Shown here piece by piece: positions 63,830 to 64,000 of a DNA stretch of 64,000 bases. Position 1 is the first letter of the stretch; the number at the start of each line of letters is the position of its first letter. The notes beneath the pieces were generated by a model, which did not search any database, was not told the DNA's origin, and was given only the letters and a program-made list of their open reading frames with translations. The translations under genes were made by a program, and so were the position numbers. Source of the DNA: Oncomelania hupensis (lineage: Eukaryota; Mollusca; Gastropoda; Littorinimorpha; Pomatiopsidae); NCBI GenBank assembly GCA_036898135.1, contig CM072513.1:18720286-18784285 (forward strand), given 5' to 3'.

Positions 63830-64000
63830 TTATGTTGGAGATTCCAGGGACCACGGACTTAGAAGATTGTTCATCTCCTATCTCTATAAGTGGAGACGAT
63901 CTCGCTGAGGGCTGTTTCTGCCAACAATGAGACGCTCTGCACTCCCTTTGTAAGCAAGGCGTTGCAGAAACTCGTCTTACGTTTTGCAGACGAGCAGGTT

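Noticed and set aside
63990..64000. Possible exon 4 of P450 gene B starting after TTTTGCAG at the window edge
   Set aside because: The acceptor is plausible and the phase could work, but the few codons (R-A-G) do not resemble the expected segment after the YGK motif, and only 11 bases are visible.

Overview
The window reads as nuclear DNA of an invertebrate animal, most likely a marine mollusc. This is inferred from family content, not proven. Split genes with GT/AG introns, dense microsatellites, tRNA- and 5S-derived SINEs, RTE, L2-like and 2A-bearing LINEs, and a Gmr1-type LTR element all point that way. There are no operons or prokaryotic signals.

Two host genes are visible only as short exons. 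Both are the 5' parts of CYP3-clan cytochrome P450 genes, arranged head to head. Gene A runs leftward (exons 8864-8922, 5746-5842, 4041-4093). Gene B runs rightward (exons 57117-57193, 60186-60282, 62714-62766). In both, exon 2 is 97 bp and exon 3 is 53 bp, with intron phases 2, 0, 2, as recalled for vertebrate CYP3A genes. Later exons lie outside the window or were not found.

Layout: 1-433 tRNA-derived SINE; 718-3822 37-bp minisatellite in gene A intron 3; 4213-8922 gene A introns with SINE, hAT-type MITE, RTE and LINE pieces; 9395-17268 Gmr1-type LTR retrotransposon (integrase before reverse transcriptase); 17.3-24.6 kb LINE debris, a young non-autonomous LTR element inside an RTE fragment, and duplicated G-rich minisatellites; 25.6-26.3 kb fold-back repeat; 26.5-28.5 kb one SINE split by two different insertions; 31.2-34.7 kb old repeat hit by RTE, itself hit by further elements; 36.3-40.4 kb SINEs, 5S-derived repeats and a segmental duplication; 40.4-44 kb decayed Ty3/Gypsy element; 45.6-56.5 kb L2-like LINE split by a 2A-carrying LINE, which is itself split by a full-length RTE; 57.1-64 kb gene B, whose intron 1 carries a 2.08-kb solo LTR and whose intron 2 carries an L2-like LINE.

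Most notable: (1) the 2A LINE has ORF1 and ORF2 in one frame separated by a single UAG, with no AUG at the start of ORF2, and the bases after the stop resemble the murine leukaemia virus readthrough site; (2) a set of retroposon 3' ends shares a short hairpin whose stem shows compensatory changes, and some copies are only about 55 bp long yet have target-site duplications; (3) the Gmr1-type element has an in-frame amber codon inside gag; (4) an apparently undescribed TIR element with 9-10 bp target duplications.
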